Shown here in pieces: positions 20,334 through 29,918 of a stretch of DNA of 64,000 nt; the first letter of the stretch is position 1; the number at the start of each line of letters is the position of its first letter. The position numbers and the translations under genes are program-made. Under the pieces are notes generated by a model. The model did no database searches. It was not told the DNA's origin and saw only the letters and a list, made by a program, of their open reading frames with translations. Origin of the DNA: Deltaproteobacteria bacterium (lineage in GTDB: Bacteria; Desulfobacterota; Desulfuromonadia; Desulfuromonadales; BM103); assembly GCA_024636215.1 (NCBI GenBank), contig JAGXHL010000097.1, positions 1 to 64,000 on the forward strand, read 5' to 3'.

Positions 20334-22413
20334 CAGGGGTGGGTATTTAAAATACCTGGCATTGCTGACTTATCTGCTTCTGCTGGCGGTGGTCTTTACT
20401 TTGCTGGTCAAGGAATGGCCAGATAAAGAGCCCGTCTTTTCCTTGTCGGGCATTGGCACAAAGATCAACTCCGGGCAGGTGACCCTTGAGGTTTATGGCG
20501 AACATTTTCATTCGGGCATCAAAGGTGTTTTAACCAAAAGCCTGGTCAACGAAGAAGCTTTGCTCTGGCATCATTACAAGGATATCCCTTTCAGGGTTTT
20601 CGATAAGAGGGAAAACCTCTTACTGGCTTCTTACCGAAGCAACAAACTTGTCAGCCTCTCTCTTTCGGATGAAGCCGCTCCGAAATTGCTCGGTTCGATT
20701 GACGTTGCAGGAATTGTTGGCCAGATCAAGCTCATTGACAACATGGCTGTGGTGGGTATGACGCGTAGCCACGGAGTTTCCATTATTGATATGATTGATC
20801 CTGAACGTTTGACAATAGCTGCTCATTTTCCGATCGCAGGATCAGTGTTCAGTATCGTCGAAGGTCACGGTTTTGTGTACGTTACAGGTGTCGGTATGGG
20901 AGTCGCCCGGCTCGATCTTACCGAGAAAAAACCCGAAATTGTAACCTTTGCGAAGCTGGATTCTCCATGGCGCATGGCCATTCAGGGTCAACGACTAGCC
21001 GTAGCGACATTGAAAGGTCGTGTCCATCTCTTTGAAATTAGGGGGGCAGGGCAACCCCCGGTTGAGGTTGGCAGCCTTGATTTCCCGGCTGCGGTATTGG
21101 CCGTTAGCTTCACAGGCGAGAAACTTGTTGTTGCAGCTGCTGACAACAGCCTGTCTGCTTTCAGCCTGTCTGAGTGGCCGGCCTTGGAAACCTTCGCCTT
21201 GTTGAATTTGCCCGAAAAGGCTATGGCCGTGGAGACGGTTCCCGGCCAGGAAAGTGTGGTTGTCAGTCTGGTTTCCAATGGCTTTTCTCTGGTTGATGTC
21301 AGTCCGCCCGAAAAGCCTGCTATGCGCAGCTGGCTCAGGCTGCCGCAATCAACTCAAAGCTTAAAGGTTAACCCGGAACAGATTATCGCCACCGGCAGCG
21401 GCGGTTTGCAGGCGTTTTACCTCGCAGGTATGGGCTCTGAAGACCTGTCGCCGCGGGTCTGGGATGCTGTCGATATACAAGTGCATTATCGTCTGGGGTC
21501 CTGGAATGAGTACATTTATGGTTTTGATAAACATGGGGTGGCTAAAATCCTCGGCAAGACTCTGGAAGAGCCGACTCACCTGAACCGCTATCTACCCCTC
21601 ATTGATGCCGATGGCATCGGGTTTTATGACCAACAGCAAAACGGCCAGCTGCAAAAACTCGGTTCGCTAAGCCTGCGGGAGGAGGCTCTGGATGTCCAGT
21701 CGCGAGGTGGCTACCTGTATGTTCTGCATCACGAAGGCTTGCGGGTATTCTCCGGAGTAAGTCCCGAGACGATGGTGGCTATCAGTGATTTGCGGCTCAC
21801 GGGAAGGCCTCAAAGTTTTGAATTCCTGAGCTCGACAGCAATCATGATCTCTTCCAGGGATCAGGGCCTGTCGGTTGTGGACATCGAGAGTCCCGAAGAA
21901 CCAAAAGTGTTGTCCGGCCTGACGCTGCCACGTCATCTGCAAAGCAGTGTCACACGAGATATGTTGGTCGACGGCTCGCGACTCTATGTCTCCTGGGGCA
22001 TGGGAGGGGTGCAAATCTTTGACATCAGCACACCACTCCATCCCGCGTTGATTCAGGTTGTTGAAACTCCCGGGCATGCAAGGAGAATGGCCCTGCACGA
22101 TGGCCTTTTGCTGGTTGCCGTTCGGAATTCGGGGCTGTTTGTCATTGATGTTGAAGATCCAGCGCAAGCGTTACCGGTGGGTCTTTTGCCGGTGCCGTTA
22201 CGTATTGATCAGATGGCTGTTGCTGAAGATGGTTTAATTATCGGCAGCAGATACGGCGGGACCATGAAGCTCCCTCTGCCGCAAAGGCTGCATCGGTTGC
22301 GCTTGGTCAATGAAGGTGAAATAGAGGTTGATGTCGATACTGTTGAAAAAGGACAATACGTCTATCTTTATGACCGGCGGTCGGCAGGCCGGATCGCCGT
22401 GGATGTGCCCTGA
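20323..22413 (+). CDS. Membrane-anchored LVIVD-repeat beta-propeller protein (2)
   Basis: 696 residues with one N-terminal membrane segment (about 9-26) and the same type of repeats as the preceding protein (VSIIDMIDPERL, FSLVDVSPPEKP, LSVVDIESPEEP, VQIFDISTPLHP, LFVIDVEDPAQA), closing with a LPLPQRL segment and a short beta-sandwich-like tail. The start lies inside the end of the previous gene, so translation is probably coupled. Tandem, non-identical paralogues suggest a heterodimeric or paired envelope scaffold (inference). It ends 12 bases from the convergent TonB-dependent receptor. Confidence 0.78.
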   Translation: MSTSRGGYLKYLALLTYLLLLAVVFTLLVKEWPDKEPVFSLSGIGTKINSGQVTLEVYGEHFHSGIKGVLTKSLVNEEALLWHHYKDIPFRVFDKRENLLLASYRSNKLVSLSLSDEAAPKLLGSIDVAGIVGQIKLIDNMAVVGMTRSHGVSIIDMIDPERLTIAAHFPIAGSVFSIVEGHGFVYVTGVGMGVARLDLTEKKPEIVTFAKLDSPWRMAIQGQRLAVATLKGRVHLFEIRGAGQPPVEVGSLDFPAAVLAVSFTGEKLVVAAADNSLSAFSLSEWPALETFALLNLPEKAMAVETVPGQESVVVSLVSNGFSLVDVSPPEKPAMRSWLRLPQSTQSLKVNPEQIIATGSGGLQAFYLAGMGSEDLSPRVWDAVDIQVHYRLGSWNEYIYGFDKHGVAKILGKTLEEPTHLNRYLPLIDADGIGFYDQQQNGQLQKLGSLSLREEALDVQSRGGYLYVLHHEGLRVFSGVSPETMVAISDLRLTGRPQSFEFLSSTAIMISSRDQGLSVVDIESPEEPKVLSGLTLPRHLQSSVTRDMLVDGSRLYVSWGMGGVQIFDISTPLHPALIQVVETPGHARRMALHDGLLLVAVRNSGLFVIDVEDPAQALPVGLLPVPLRIDQMAVAEDGLIIGSRYGGTMKLPLPQRLHRLRLVNEGEIEVDVDTVEKGQYVYLYDRRSAGRIAVDVP

Positions 22414-22425
22414 TCTGCTGAGCGC

Positions 22426-24903
22426 TTAAAATTTGTAGGTCATGCCGAGCCAGAACTGGCGGCCGAGTTCGTAGATGTCGTCGGAGTTGCCGGCCAGAAC
22501 CTTCTGGTTGAAGACGTTGTTGAGCTCTGCGTTGATCGAAATGGATTGTGCGTTCCTGAAGAGTTTCTCCCACTTCAGGGTCCAGTCAAAGATCCACGAC
22601 TCGGGCTGTTTAGCCTCCTCGTAAATATCGTAAGTTAATCCTGAAGGAAGTTCGTAGTCATCGCCGGTGTTTTCCAAAGTCGTATAGCCGCTACGGTATC
22701 TTGTGGCGTTGGTAAAAGTGAAATCGAACGGCAATTTGACGGAATAAACCAGGTTGCCTACAAAATCACGATTGAAGTCCGGGCTGGGCAGGTCTGAACG
22801 GTCGACCAGGGAATTGCGATACCATACCGGATCAGCGAGGCCGTCATCGTTTTTATCCAACGACTCGGTGTATTCAGCGTAATCGCTGTTGCTGGTTTCG
22901 GTTTCTTGCCAGGTTGCGCCAAGAAACAGGTAGTGGTTACGCCAGGATCTTTCCCAAGAGAGGCTGGCGGCCTTGTGCTTGCTCTCGCCGTTATTGGTCC
23001 ACTCCGTGTGAATGTAGCCGGTGTCCGGGTCTTTGTCGAGAAGTCTGCTGGCCAGTTGATCCTCAGCGTCGCGCTCCAGGTAGTTGATCTCCAGCTGGCC
23101 GCCGAATAACTCCTGATTGATACCGACGGTTATCTCTTCTGAATAGGGGGTCTTGAGGTCCGAAAGCTGTTTTGCCGCGATGGAGGTACGGTCTCTCTCT
23201 GCCCATTCCTCAGGTTTGCCATTGTCGAGCCTGGTCGATCTTCTCCAGTTCGTGAATGGTGTCTTTTGTTCCTCGAGGGCGTAGGTCAGCAGGGTTTTTC
23301 CGTAATAACGGTTGAAGCCGGTGTAGACATTCGTCCTGCCGTCACCAAAGACATCATAACCCGCGGCAAGGCGCGGCGCCAGGTTGGTGTTGTCCTGCAG
23401 GTTGTCACTGGAAACTCTCAGGCCTGGACGGAGGGTCAGTTGTCCGATCTCAATCCGGTCTTCAAGGTAGGCATCGTAGAACTTGATGGTGACTTTTGCA
23501 CTGTCTTCGGGATAGACGTTTTTGATATACATGAACTGCTGATTGTTGATGCAGTCGATTGCGCCCTCTTCACAGAGGACCTCGGTGTTTTGTGTTGCCA
23601 GAGTGTGGTTGGTGAACTCTTCTGTCCGGTCGAAAGTCCCTTTGATGTTCTCGAAACTGAAACCGTAGCCAAGATTGTGTTGTATTGTTTGAGCTCCCAG
23701 GGGGTCCATTTTGACATGAAGGTTGACTGAGATGGTTTCCTGTTCTTTCTCTATGTCTCCGAAGCCCCCTTCTTTGCTGTACTTGAATTTTTTGTCGGCA
23801 TCCGTAACCTCTCCCCAGGGTTTGGAGTCGGTGACCTGCCAGTTGCTGTAAACGTTTGGAGCTTCTCGGCTGTTGGTACTGCGCGTGTATCCCAGGCCGA
23901 ACTCAACCGTTGCAGAATCTGTTCGATGCTCAAGGTTTGTTGTCAAGCCATAGGCCTGGTTTTCCAGGGTGTACTCACTGTTGACGACCTCGTCTTTGAA
24001 ATAGTCGGCCTCGTAGGGGGCATAGGTCCCCGTGATTGACAGCCTGGTGTCGGGGCTGAAATGTGTCACGGACTTGAGGAAGAAGTTCTCGATACTTCTG
24101 GACTGGTTCTGTTTGTCGATCGTGTAGGAGGGGACATCGATCTGGTAAAGAGGGATTTTTGAGTAGACCAGGCTGTAACTGGCGAGAAGACCTGTTTTCT
24201 CGGTGATGGGAATGTCCAGTAAAACCGATCCGTCGTATTTGTCAAATTCGGGCTGGACGCCACCGGCGATCGGGTTGTCGTACTCATCTTCACGGTCTCT
24301 GCTTATATGGAACTCGGTCCATTCCGAGCGAGTGTGTCGTACACTGGCTTCTCCACCGAAAACTCCTGAGGGGTCGCGGGTCTCGATGTCCACGACGCCG
24401 CCGGTAAAACTGCCATATCTGGCCGGAACGTTGCTCCTGTAAACGGTGATGTTTTCAACCAGGCTGGGGTGAAGGAAGTTCTGTTGTGGATGCCCGGGAA
24501 CGTTATTGGTGTTGTCGATGTCGTTGAAGGTGGGGTCGAGCAGGCTGTTGTTGCTGAAGCCGTCGGTCACGAAGTTGTTCTCGTAGCTTCGACCTCCTGA
24601 AATGGACAGGTCGGGGGGGAGAATCTCGCCGGCGTTGTCAGATGTGCGGTTGAATTCCCCTAACTGGAGACCGGGTAAAACTCCGAGGGCTTCGTTGATG
24701 CTGCCATTTTTTTTCGGCAGCTTTTCAAGCATCTCACGACTCAAGGTTTCGGTTGTCGTTAAGGGCGCTTCCGCCTGTCCAACAACAGTGACCTGCTCCA
24801 AAGTCGGAATCTGTTCCTTGACGTCGGATTCAAGAGCCATAGCGAATTTCGGGAGTATTGCCAGAAACAAGAAAACGAGAGTTGTCGCAGTTTTTGAAAA
24901 CAT
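22426..24903 (-). CDS. TonB-dependent outer-membrane receptor
   Basis: 825 residues: signal peptide (cleavage after about AMA, 23), a TonB-box-like stretch TLEQVTVVGQ (about 34-43), a plug domain (LEKLPKKNGSINEAL, PDLSISGGRSYENNFVTDG) and a C-terminal beta-barrel ending in LGMTYKF with the expected terminal Phe. Length fits a classical receptor of about 22 strands. The substrate cannot be told from sequence; no Fur box was found upstream. It is divergent from a TonB-family gene (172-base intergenic region) and convergent with the LVIVD genes. Confidence 0.92.
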   Translation of the reverse strand: MFSKTATTLVFLFLAILPKFAMALESDVKEQIPTLEQVTVVGQAEAPLTTTETLSREMLEKLPKKNGSINEALGVLPGLQLGEFNRTSDNAGEILPPDLSISGGRSYENNFVTDGFSNNSLLDPTFNDIDNTNNVPGHPQQNFLHPSLVENITVYRSNVPARYGSFTGGVVDIETRDPSGVFGGEASVRHTRSEWTEFHISRDREDEYDNPIAGGVQPEFDKYDGSVLLDIPITEKTGLLASYSLVYSKIPLYQIDVPSYTIDKQNQSRSIENFFLKSVTHFSPDTRLSITGTYAPYEADYFKDEVVNSEYTLENQAYGLTTNLEHRTDSATVEFGLGYTRSTNSREAPNVYSNWQVTDSKPWGEVTDADKKFKYSKEGGFGDIEKEQETISVNLHVKMDPLGAQTIQHNLGYGFSFENIKGTFDRTEEFTNHTLATQNTEVLCEEGAIDCINNQQFMYIKNVYPEDSAKVTIKFYDAYLEDRIEIGQLTLRPGLRVSSDNLQDNTNLAPRLAAGYDVFGDGRTNVYTGFNRYYGKTLLTYALEEQKTPFTNWRRSTRLDNGKPEEWAERDRTSIAAKQLSDLKTPYSEEITVGINQELFGGQLEINYLERDAEDQLASRLLDKDPDTGYIHTEWTNNGESKHKAASLSWERSWRNHYLFLGATWQETETSNSDYAEYTESLDKNDDGLADPVWYRNSLVDRSDLPSPDFNRDFVGNLVYSVKLPFDFTFTNATRYRSGYTTLENTGDDYELPSGLTYDIYEEAKQPESWIFDWTLKWEKLFRNAQSISINAELNNVFNQKVLAGNSDDIYELGRQFWLGMTYKF

Positions 24904-25001
24904 GGTAGACTCCCGTGTTGTTGAAAGATTGGTGGGTTAACTCATGAAATAAATGTGGCATTGTTCAAATATCTCAGGCTTGGTGTCAACCTAGAAAAGA
25001 A

Positions 25002-25023
25002 TTAAACGTGATCCACGTGTTAA
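25002..25023. promoter_or_regulatory. Possible operator between TonB-dependent receptor and tonB
   Basis: ACGTG-ATC-CACGT flanked by TTAA on both sides forms an imperfect 22-base dyad in the divergent intergenic region. Position suggests regulation of one or both genes; the regulator is unknown. Confidence 0.3.
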
Positions 25024-25075
25024 AATTGTTCTCCCTGCGTCGTCTTTGGCCTTTTTCTGACGTCTCTTCAAACGG

Positions 25076-25876
25076 ATGGTTTGCAACGGAATGTTCGCTA
25101 ATTTACCCCCTGTTCTCAGGCTGATCCTTTTTCTGACCGTCTCTGCAGGCATGCATGGCGGCTTGGTGTTTTATGATTGGTTGGGCGCACCTGCAGAATC
25201 CAGGCTGACGGCAGGTCCTGTGACGATTTCTTTACTTCCTGCAGTCACCGCTTTGCCGAAACAGACAAAAACGCAACCCGTGCAGGCTTCGGTTGCCGAA
25301 CAGCCCAACAAACCAACCCCTCCAGAGAAAAAGTTGCGCGCTCCATCTTTGGCTGAAGTTCATAAGCCGCAAACCAAAAAGCTCTCACCTGTCACGGCGG
25401 TGAAGCCGGTGCAAGAGGAATCTCAAGCTTCCGAACCTGTTTGTCTAACACCGAATGAGATTATTTCTGAAGTTTCCTCTGCAGACGGCCCCAAGGCTTC
25501 TATGGAGACCATAGAGCAGGTTGAGTTGACCTCTTTGCCACCTGGCGAGAGTAAGAAGACGGTCAAGATGCCTTCTTCATTTAGCTCTTCTTCACTGGTT
25601 GAAGCGGTCCCTCATTATCGTAATAACCCTCTCCCGGAATATCCACGCCTGGCAAGAAGAAAACATTGGGAAGGTGTGGTCTGGCTGTTGGTTGATGTCT
25701 CGCCAGAGGGGAGGGTTGATGATCTTCAGGTTGAGGAAACCTCTGGCCACAAGCTGCTTGACCGTGCTGCTGAGCGAACGGTCAAGCGCTGGCAATTCTC
25801 TCCGGCCACTCGCGGCGGACTGCCTGTTTCCAGCCAGGTCCGCATACCGGTGCGCTTTCGTCTCGAAAACGGCTGA
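25076..25876 (+). CDS. TonB family energy-transducing protein
   Basis: 266 residues: N-terminal hydrophobic segment (about 10-30), a Pro/Lys-rich periplasmic spacer (about 50-170) and a C-terminal TonB domain with NPLPEYPRLARR (about 183-194), GVVWLLVDVSPEGRV and ERTVKRWQFSPA. It should couple the ExbB/ExbD proton motor, not encoded here, to an outer-membrane receptor, presumably the divergent one. A second in-frame ATG at 25091 is an alternative start. Neither start has a strong ribosome-binding site. Confidence 0.88.
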   Translation: MVCNGMFANLPPVLRLILFLTVSAGMHGGLVFYDWLGAPAESRLTAGPVTISLLPAVTALPKQTKTQPVQASVAEQPNKPTPPEKKLRAPSLAEVHKPQTKKLSPVTAVKPVQEESQASEPVCLTPNEIISEVSSADGPKASMETIEQVELTSLPPGESKKTVKMPSSFSSSSLVEAVPHYRNNPLPEYPRLARRKHWEGVVWLLVDVSPEGRVDDLQVEETSGHKLLDRAAERTVKRWQFSPATRGGLPVSSQVRIPVRFRLENG

Positions 25877-25944
25877 GTGTACGGGCCTGCAGCTGAAAAT
25901 GATTTTTTTCTTGAGGCCAATCTATTACAAGTTCAAGTTTAGTC

Positions 25945-25973
25945 TTGCATTATTGATTTTTGCATGCTAGAAA
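25945..25973 (+). promoter_or_regulatory. Probable sigma-70 promoter of the tRNA cluster
   Basis: TTGCAT, 17 bases, TAGAAA, ending 9 bases before the mature tRNA-Pro. Spacing and sequence fit a housekeeping promoter. Confidence 0.6.
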
Positions 25974-25982
25974 ACCGTTCTT

Positions 25983-26062
<80 letters not shown>

Positions 26063-26065
26063 TAA

Positions 26066-26142
26066 GCGCCAGTAGCTCAGCTGGACAGAGCAACGGCCTT
26101 CTAAGCCGTGGGTCGAGGGTTCGAGTCCTTCCTGGCGCGCCA
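26066..26142 (+). tRNA. tRNA-Arg (anticodon TCT)
   Basis: 77 bases with CCA encoded. Acceptor GCGCCAG/CTGGCGC; anticodon stem ACGGC/GCCGT with loop CTTCTAA; T loop TTCGAGT. Six bases after tRNA-Pro, so probably the same transcript. Confidence 0.97.
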
Positions 26143-26196
26143 TTTGTGGCAATCGGGGCAGGTCTCCCGGCTCTGGCTTTAAGTTTTATTCTTTGT

Positions 26197-26273
26197 GGTG
26201 GGTGTAGCTCAGTCGGTAGAGCACTGGATTGTGGCTCCAGTTGTCGCGGGTTCAATCCCCGTCACTCACCCCA
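26197..26273 (+). tRNA. tRNA-His (anticodon GTG)
   Basis: 77 bases including the extra 5' G (position -1) opposite C73 that marks tRNA-His, and encoded CCA. Acceptor GTGGGTG/CACTCAC with one G-T pair; anticodon stem CTGGA/TCCAG with loop TTGTGGC; T loop TTCAATC. Confidence 0.96.
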
Positions 26274-26284
26274 TAATTATTTCG

Positions 26285-26349
26285 GGCCTGCCTTTTCCCC
26301 CGTCAACCCCTCTAATTTTTGTGGCGGTTCTCTAGGGAAAAGCCGGGCC
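26285..26349 (+). terminator. Imperfect hairpin between tRNA-His and tRNA-Leu
   Basis: GGCCTGCCTTTTCCC (26285-26299) pairs at 12 of 15 positions with GGGAAAAGCCGGGCC (26335-26349). It could separate transcription of tRNA-His and tRNA-Leu or simply be a processing structure; no clean T-run follows. Confidence 0.3.
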
Positions 26350-26352
26350 TTA

Positions 26353-26396
26353 CTTGTTTGTGACCAATATATGCCTTGTTTGTGACCGATATCTGC
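26353..26396 (+). repeat. 22-bp tandem repeat immediately before tRNA-Leu
   Basis: CTTGTTTGTGACC(A)ATAT(A)TGC is followed at once by a copy with two changes (20 of 22 identical). The second unit runs two bases into the tRNA. Each unit contains a TTGTTT and an ATAT stretch, so it may be a duplicated promoter segment. Confidence 0.8.
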
Positions 26397-26479
26397 GGGT
26401 GTGGTGGAACTGGTAGACACGCTAGATTTAGGATCTAGTGCCGTAAGGTGTGGGGGTTCGACTCCCTCCACCCGCACCA
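26395..26479 (+). tRNA. tRNA-Leu (anticodon TAG)
   Basis: 85 bases, class II with a long variable arm and encoded CCA. Acceptor GCGGGTG/CACCCGC; anticodon stem CTAGA/TCTAG with loop TTTAGGA; T loop TTCGACT. Confidence 0.97.
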
Positions 26480-26576
26480 TTTAAATTCATAAGTTGATTC
26501 AAAATTATTGATTAAAATAATTCCGGTTCCTGCGTTTATGTGCAAGATTCCGGGAGAGGACGTGAGGAGCGAACCT

Positions 26577-27953
26577 ATGAACGTTACAGTTGAAGATGTC
26601 AGCAGCATTAAAAAGAAATTGAGCTTCGAGGTTGCTGCGGACCAGGTTGATAAAGAAATCAGCAGGGCTTTTAAGAAAATCGGCAAGACCGCCAAGATCA
26701 AAGGCTTCCGTGCCGGCAAGATCCCCGAAGCGGTTCTTGAAAAATATTATGGGGCCCAGATGGAGCAGGAAGTCCTCTCGCGCCTGATCAACGACACCTA
26801 TTTCAAAGCGCTTCAGGATAATGCGATCCCTGCAGTCGGTGAGCCCAGCATCCTTGACAGTAGCGGCATCAACAAGGGGCAAGCTTTCACTTATGAGGCG
26901 GAGGTAGAGATCAAGCCGGAGGTTACGGCTAAGGACTACACCAAGCTTGCTCTTGAAAAGGAGAAGTTTGTTGCCGACCCCAAGGTTCTCGAAAGCCGTC
27001 TTGAAGAGATGCGCACTTCCCGTGCCCAGGTCGAGCCGACCAGCCGTGAAAAAGCCCGCAAGGGTGATTCTGTGGTCATCGATTTTGAAGGTTTTGTGGA
27101 CGGCGTGGCATTTGAAGGGGGTAAGGGTGACGATTACCTGCTTGAGCTTGGTTCAGATTCTTTTATCCCCGGCTTTGAAGACCAGGTCGTTGGCATGCAG
27201 CGCGAAGAGGCCAGAGATGTCGAGGTCACTTTCCCTGAAGAGTACGGTCAGGCCGAGCTGGCTGGCAAACCGGCTGTCTTCAAGGTTGTTATGAAAGAGA
27301 TCAAGGAGAAGGTTGTCCCCGAGCTTAATGACGAATTTGCCAAAGGCTTCGGAGTTGATACCCTTGATGAACTGAAAGCCCAATTACAGACCAGTTACGA
27401 GACCCAGGAAAAGAATCGGGTTGAGGGTGACCTGCGAGAGAAGCTGGTTGGCAAGTTGATTGAAAACAACCCGATCGAGGTCCCAGAAGCGATGATCGTC
27501 AAGCAGCTTGAGTTTATGTATGAGAACATCTGCAACCGGATGCAGTCTCAAGGTATGAAGCCGGAGATGCTCGGCATCACTCCGGAGAACTTCCGCGAGA
27601 ACTATCGTGAGACAGCCATTGAGCAGGTGAGCGGCAACCTGATTCTGGACGCCATCGGCCGCCAGGAAAATATTGTCGCTGATGAGTCTGAAATTGATGC
27701 CAAACTGGAAGAGATCGCTACCATGGCCAACGCTCCGCTCGATATGGTCAAGAAATACTATGCCGGCGCTGAAGCCCGTAGCGGCCTGATGGCCCAGATC
27801 GCCGAAGAGAAGGTGATCAGCTTCCTCCTTGAGAACGCCAAGGTAAAGGACGTTGCTCCCAAGAAAGAGAAAACGGCGGCTGCCGATAAAGATCCTGCCA
27901 CTGACAAGGCGAAAAACAAGACTGAGAAGAAAGCTGACAAGGGGGACGCATGA
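26577..27953 (+). CDS. tig: Trigger factor (ribosome-associated chaperone / peptidyl-prolyl isomerase)
   Basis: 458 residues from the ATG at 26577 (MNVTVEDV), chosen because GAGGAG precedes it and the family starts there; an open frame runs 23 codons further upstream. N-terminal ribosome-binding domain with the signature [12 protein letters not shown] (about 42-53), central FKBP-type domain ([15 protein letters not shown], about 163-177) and C-terminal helical chaperone arms. It shields nascent chains at the ribosome exit. A Lys/Ala-rich tail ends the protein. It overlaps clpP by four bases (ATGA) and heads the tig-clpP-clpX-lon series. Confidence 0.97.
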   Translation: MNVTVEDVSSIKKKLSFEVAADQVDKEISRAFKKIGKTAKIKGFRAGKIPEAVLEKYYGAQMEQEVLSRLINDTYFKALQDNAIPAVGEPSILDSSGINKGQAFTYEAEVEIKPEVTAKDYTKLALEKEKFVADPKVLESRLEEMRTSRAQVEPTSREKARKGDSVVIDFEGFVDGVAFEGGKGDDYLLELGSDSFIPGFEDQVVGMQREEARDVEVTFPEEYGQAELAGKPAVFKVVMKEIKEKVVPELNDEFAKGFGVDTLDELKAQLQTSYETQEKNRVEGDLREKLVGKLIENNPIEVPEAMIVKQLEFMYENICNRMQSQGMKPEMLGITPENFRENYRETAIEQVSGNLILDAIGRQENIVADESEIDAKLEEIATMANAPLDMVKKYYAGAEARSGLMAQIAEEKVISFLLENAKVKDVAPKKEKTAAADKDPATDKAKNKTEKKADKGDA

Positions 27954-28543
27954 ACCTGATTCCTATGGTCGTTGAGCAAACCGGTCGCGGTGAACGCTCC
28001 TACGATATCTACTCTCGCCTGCTCAAAGACCGGATTATTTTTCTGGGCGGCGGTATTGACGATCATGTGGCCAATCTGATCATTGCCCAGATGCTTTTTC
28101 TCGAGTCGGAAGACTCTGAAAAAGATATCCACCTCTATATCAATTCCCCCGGCGGGGTTGTGACCGCAGGGCTGGCGATTTATGACACCATGCAGTATCT
28201 GAAGGCTCCGGTCTCCACCATTTGTGTTGGCCAGGCCGCCAGTATGGGCGCTCTTCTGTTGGCTTCCGGTACAGCAGGCAAGCGTTACGCTCTGCCGCAC
28301 GCCCGCATTATGATTCATCAACCGCTCGGTGGTTTTCAGGGCCAGGCTACTGATATCAGTATTCACGCCCGGGAGATTCTGCGCCTGAAGGAGACTCTCA
28401 ACGGTATCATGGCTGAGCATTCCGGTAAGGATATCACCCAGTTGGCGTCTGATACCGAGCGTGATTTCTTCATGGGTAGCGAAGCCGCAAAGGAGTATGG
28501 TATTATCGACGACATAGTGAGCAGAAAGCCCTCGGCAGTGTGA
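27950..28543 (+). CDS. clpP: ATP-dependent Clp protease proteolytic subunit
   Basis: 197 residues with the complete catalytic triad Ser98 (GQAASMGA), His123 ([10 protein letters not shown]) and Asp172. ClpP forms a 14-subunit barrel that degrades proteins unfolded by ClpX or ClpA. Start overlaps the tig stop (ATGA). The length, with a short N-terminal propeptide-like stretch, is normal. The gap of 85 bases to clpX contains no separate gene. Confidence 0.98.
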   Translation: MNLIPMVVEQTGRGERSYDIYSRLLKDRIIFLGGGIDDHVANLIIAQMLFLESEDSEKDIHLYINSPGGVVTAGLAIYDTMQYLKAPVSTICVGQAASMGALLLASGTAGKRYALPHARIMIHQPLGGFQGQATDISIHAREILRLKETLNGIMAEHSGKDITQLASDTERDFFMGSEAAKEYGIIDDIVSRKPSAV

Positions 28544-28628
28544 TCCCTGTTGTTGAAGCGTTTGTGGCCGGTGGAGTTGTGACCGGCGTGCTTGCGGAAA
28601 AGATAAAGTTTTCAAAAGAGGTGAGAGA

Positions 28629-29876
28629 GTGACCCAAAAGAGTGGCAGTGGAGACCAATTGACCTGCTCGTTCTGTGGTAAAGCACAGGAAGAGGTAAAG
28701 AAGCTGATTGCCGGACCGGCGGTTTATATCTGCGACGAGTGTATTGAGCTCTGCAAGGATATTATCGCTGAGGAAGCCCAGCTTGAAGAGGTTCCTTTAG
28801 GTGGCGGTCAGCTGCCTAAACCGGTCGAAATCAAGGATGTCCTTGATGATTTCGTGATCGGCCAGGAGCGTGCCAAGAAAGTCCTCGCCGTTGCCGTCTA
28901 CAACCACTACAAGCGTGTCGAGGCTTCCGAGAAGGCCAGTGATGTCGAAGTCCAGAAAAGTAATATTCTACTGCTCGGACCGACCGGCAGCGGCAAAACC
29001 TTGCTGGCCCAGACTTTGGCCAGGGTCCTGGATGTTCCCTTCGCTATTGCCGATGCAACCAACCTGACTGAAGCCGGTTACGTTGGTGAAGACGTCGAGA
29101 ATATTATCCTGAGCCTTTTGCAAGCCGCTGACTACGACCTGGAAAAAGCCCAGAAGGGCATTATCTATATCGACGAGGTCGATAAGATTGCCCGTAAATC
29201 AGACTCTCCATCGATTACCCGTGATGTCTCCGGAGAAGGTGTCCAGCAGGCGTTGCTCAAGATCATCGAGGGAACGACCGCCAGTGTGCCGCCCAAGGGT
29301 GGCCGCAAACATCCGCAGCAGGAGTTCCTCAAGGTTGATACAACCAATATCCTTTTCATCTGCGGTGGTGCCTTTGCCGGCCTTGAAACTGTGATCGGCC
29401 AACGTGTCGGTGCCAAGACCATGGGCTTTGGTGCGGACTCTGCGCAAAAAAAAGAAGAAAAGATCGGCGAAGTCCTCTGCCGGGTTGAGCCCGGCGACTT
29501 GCTTAAGTACGGTTTGATCCCCGAATTTATTGGCCGTCTGCCGATTGTGGCAACGCTTGATGAGCTGGATGAGGCTGCGCTGGTTCGAATTCTGAACGAG
29601 CCTAAAAATGCCCTGGTCAAACAGTATCAGAAGCTCTTCGACATGGAGGGCGTTGACCTACGCTTCAGTGATGGCGCCCTGGTCGCTGTGGCCGCAGAGG
29701 CGCTCAAGCGCAAAACGGGTGCGCGAGGACTGCGCTCGATCCTTGAAAATGCTATGCTTGATGTCATGTATGACATCCCTTCCCAGGATCGTGTCAGGGA
29801 AGTTATGATCAACGAAGATGTGATTTATAAGGGCACCCAGCCTATTGTAATCTACGAATGCGCCGAGTCGGCCTGA
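28629..29876 (+). CDS. clpX: ATP-dependent Clp protease ATP-binding subunit ClpX
   Basis: 415 residues starting with GTG at 28629 after GAGGTGAGAGA. N-terminal zinc-binding domain with Cys13, Cys16, Cys35 and Cys38; AAA+ module with Walker A GPTGSGKT (117-124), Walker [10 protein letters not shown], and substrate-pore loop GYVGED. The C-terminal small domain includes RGLRSILE. It recognises tagged substrates, unfolds them and feeds ClpP. Confidence 0.98.
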   Translation: MTQKSGSGDQLTCSFCGKAQEEVKKLIAGPAVYICDECIELCKDIIAEEAQLEEVPLGGGQLPKPVEIKDVLDDFVIGQERAKKVLAVAVYNHYKRVEASEKASDVEVQKSNILLLGPTGSGKTLLAQTLARVLDVPFAIADATNLTEAGYVGEDVENIILSLLQAADYDLEKAQKGIIYIDEVDKIARKSDSPSITRDVSGEGVQQALLKIIEGTTASVPPKGGRKHPQQEFLKVDTTNILFICGGAFAGLETVIGQRVGAKTMGFGADSAQKKEEKIGEVLCRVEPGDLLKYGLIPEFIGRLPIVATLDELDEAALVRILNEPKNALVKQYQKLFDMEGVDLRFSDGALVAVAAEALKRKTGARGLRSILENAMLDVMYDIPSQDRVREVMINEDVIYKGTQPIVIYECAESA

Positions 29877-29918
29877 TAGAGTTCCTGTCGGGCTTGTGCT
29901 CAGCCGGAAGATATTGTT

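Noticed and set aside
24904..25075. Fur box or cobalamin riboswitch in front of the TonB-dependent receptor
   Set aside because: No sequence close to the Fur consensus and no conserved riboswitch core were seen in the 172-base region.
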